Assembly (NCBI GenBank): GCA_903831825.1
Contig: CAIKZE010000474.1
Location: 1 to 33,767, forward strand
DNA length: 33,767 nt
Reading direction: 5' to 3'
Origin: an uncultured Lentisphaeria bacterium
GTDB taxonomy: Bacteria > Verrucomicrobiota > Lentisphaeria > Victivallales > Victivallaceae
A program made the position numbers and the translations under genes. Positions 32,401 through 33,767 of the stretch are shown here, one piece after another. Under the pieces are notes generated by a model. That model had not been told where the DNA came from and searched no databases. It saw only the letters and a list, made by a program, of their open reading frames with translations. Each line of letters opens with the position of its first letter. Position 1 is the stretch's first letter.

Positions 32401-33767
32401 ATGAAAGAACTTAGGAGTCAAACCGCCAAATGTGAAGAGAATCGATTTTTTTTCAGGTTGAATAATTTTTCAAGACTAAACTTTTATAAGAACTTGAACA
32501 TTTCTATTGGCATAATCATCATGCTGGTTGCGGCATCTACTTTTGCCGCGCCTAAAGAACATTTCTTTGACTGGGAGTTGCGGAACCTTTCGCCCGGAGT
32601 AAGCTTAAACCCGTATTATAACAATTGTCCCCTTCCCGGACATGATTACGCGGCCGGTCATCAGTACAATCGGGACACGTTTACTGCCCTTTACAATAAT
32701 ATGTACCAAATGGCTATGACGCTGGCCAATGATACCGGGCCGGCTCACGGCACAACAGATAGCAACGCATTGCTAACGGTTATGGGGTATGTGGAGCGTC
32801 TTGATTATGTTTTCGCAGACTTTGAGGGTGACGTCCCGCCTGTTCGTATAAACGCAGATGATGTTGACCTGATGGTCTCTCAGGTGCGCAATAGCGCAAA
32901 CCCGAGCTGCCGTGCCGCCTATGTTGGCAACTATAACTGGTATTCAGGCGTAGAAGATCAGGCGTATATCTGGCCGCAGGACACCGACAGAACGTACTAC
33001 GATACCCTTTATACGAATAGCGGCTTGAACTGTGCAATGCCGGTTTGTTATCCTAACGAAACGCATTGCGTTCATACGTGGACATATATATGGGCCAATT
33101 TTATTTGTCCCAATGCCAGGTCGGCCATCTTCTGGGCCCCCTTGGAACACTATAGCGTGGCTAAACGCAATCTCCTCAGCGGTCACCGAATCATTCCGTG
33201 GATCGCCGGGTGGATTCCTTATGAAGATTCTAATGCTTATGATTGTTCGCCCCCTTCCCGGTCAGATTGTCGGGCCTTGATACAACATCTTAGGTTAAGA
33301 GGTGCGGATGGTTACTATAATCTATGTGGCAACTGGAACCCAAATTACACTGATAATGATGATTATCGGATGGATATGAGGGATGCCTGGAAAACGCTTG
33401 ACGATAACGCGACGAACATTGGAGTAAAAAGCATTATTAACCTGGCAACGGACAAAGTAGCGGGTATTCAATGGTCTGGCGTCAGAAACGGAAACGATGT
33501 CAAAATCTTGATCAGTAATCTCGGCAATGTTTCACAGAGTGTGAATTATCCGTCCATTTTTGGCCTTCCGGCTGCATCGCCTGCTGTCGCTCCGGGACAG
33601 CATGTTTTTTATGATTATACAATCAGCAATCTGGTTAAGAACCCTGGATTTGAACCGGGCGCGACCGGATGGTACCTGTGCGCCGGCGCAACATGGCAGA
33701 GTACAGGAGGAGTCGAAAACTCGCCCTGCATAAAAATGCAAGGCGGCTACTATTCGTTCATTTCATC
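32401..33767 (+). CDS. Large secreted protein, 3' truncated by the window edge
   Basis: The frame from ATG 32401 (with AAGGATG upstream) stays open to the right edge: 455 aa are visible and no stop is seen. A long basic leader precedes a hydrophobic segment (about residues 33-48, IGIIIMLVAASTFAA), probably an unusually long signal peptide with cleavage near 50. Residues about 55-395 form an alpha/beta catalytic-type region with YVERLDYVFADFEGD near 140, a possible acidic active site, and GADGYYNLCGNW near 300. From about 410 the LVKNPGFEPGATGW segment opens a CBM4/9-type carbohydrate-binding domain. The GH family is not recognisable. It continues the series of secreted glycan-related proteins of the right block. 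Confidence 0.6.
   Translation, partial: MKELRSQTAKCEENRFFFRLNNFSRLNFYKNLNISIGIIIMLVAASTFAAPKEHFFDWELRNLSPGVSLNPYYNNCPLPGHDYAAGHQYNRDTFTALYNNMYQMAMTLANDTGPAHGTTDSNALLTVMGYVERLDYVFADFEGDVPPVRINADDVDLMVSQVRNSANPSCRAAYVGNYNWYSGVEDQAYIWPQDTDRTYYDTLYTNSGLNCAMPVCYPNETHCVHTWTYIWANFICPNARSAIFWAPLEHYSVAKRNLLSGHRIIPWIAGWIPYEDSNAYDCSPPSRSDCRALIQHLRLRGADGYYNLCGNWNPNYTDNDDYRMDMRDAWKTLDDNATNIGVKSIINLATDKVAGIQWSGVRNGNDVKILISNLGNVSQSVNYPSIFGLPAASPAVAPGQHVFYDYTISNLVKNPGFEPGATGWYLCAGATWQSTGGVENSPCIKMQGGYYSFIS

Noticed and set aside
1-33767. CRISPR array
   Set aside because: No regularly spaced repeats of 23-40 bp and no cas genes were seen.

Overview
The window looks like a chromosomal segment of a glycan-degrading member of the Lentisphaeria (Victivallales-like; PVC superphylum). 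I infer this from the gene style, since no phylogenetic marker gene is present. Two genes have the prepilin N-terminus and a C-terminal H-x(n)-DG motif that are greatly expanded in Lentisphaerae and Planctomycetes. They sit among secreted, large, multidomain glycosidase-like proteins, laminin-G/concanavalin-like proteins, a uroporphyrinogen-decarboxylase-like enzyme, an amidohydrolase and a parallel beta-helix protein. There are no SusC/SusD genes.

Left block (1-17809, all + strand): a left-truncated GH123/DUF6067-type protein, a pseudopilin, a small secreted LamG-like protein, a URO-D family protein, an alpha/beta-hydrolase (esterase-like), a 1569-residue secreted GH123-type protein that carries three copies of a jelly-roll-like domain (one nested inside its catalytic domain), a GH36 alpha-galactosidase-like enzyme, a decayed transposase remnant, an amidohydrolase-2 protein, and a beta-helix protein with different codon use. 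Several intergenic leaders share a repeated module (hairpin, then CCATAGTCGAACATCA..., then CAGGARAACTTTAG).

Decay zone (17810-19290): an orphan leader copy, then a DUF2235 C-terminal remnant (- strand) abutting a Gfo/Idh/MocA dehydrogenase C-terminal remnant (+ strand), and an AraC-type HTH remnant (- strand).

Mobile zone (19300-25930): tRNA-Tyr and tRNA-Gly (- strand); a 3'-end tRNA fragment (probable att site); a tyrosine integrase with nested inverted repeats upstream; a RloA/RloB (AbiL-type) defence pair; and a convergent minus-strand operon of small proteins. From its promoter end that operon encodes a sigma-factor-like protein with a possible attenuator hairpin in its leader, a glycine-zipper protein bracketed by half zinc ribbons, a 93-aa membrane-anchored protein, a 37-aa single-span peptide, an 86-aa zinc-ribbon protein and an 83-aa excisionase-like protein. 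This is most simply an integrative element whose right end I could not find.

Right block (26371-33767, all + strand): a GntR/LacI-type hybrid regulator with a promoter and an overlapping palindromic operator, a second pseudopilin, a four-hairpin intergenic cluster, a secreted protein of unknown function, a CBM9-like plus TIM-barrel glycosidase-like protein, and a secreted protein that runs off the right edge. Regulator, pseudopilin, and secreted binding and catalytic proteins together form a plausible inducible glycan-use unit that parallels the left block.
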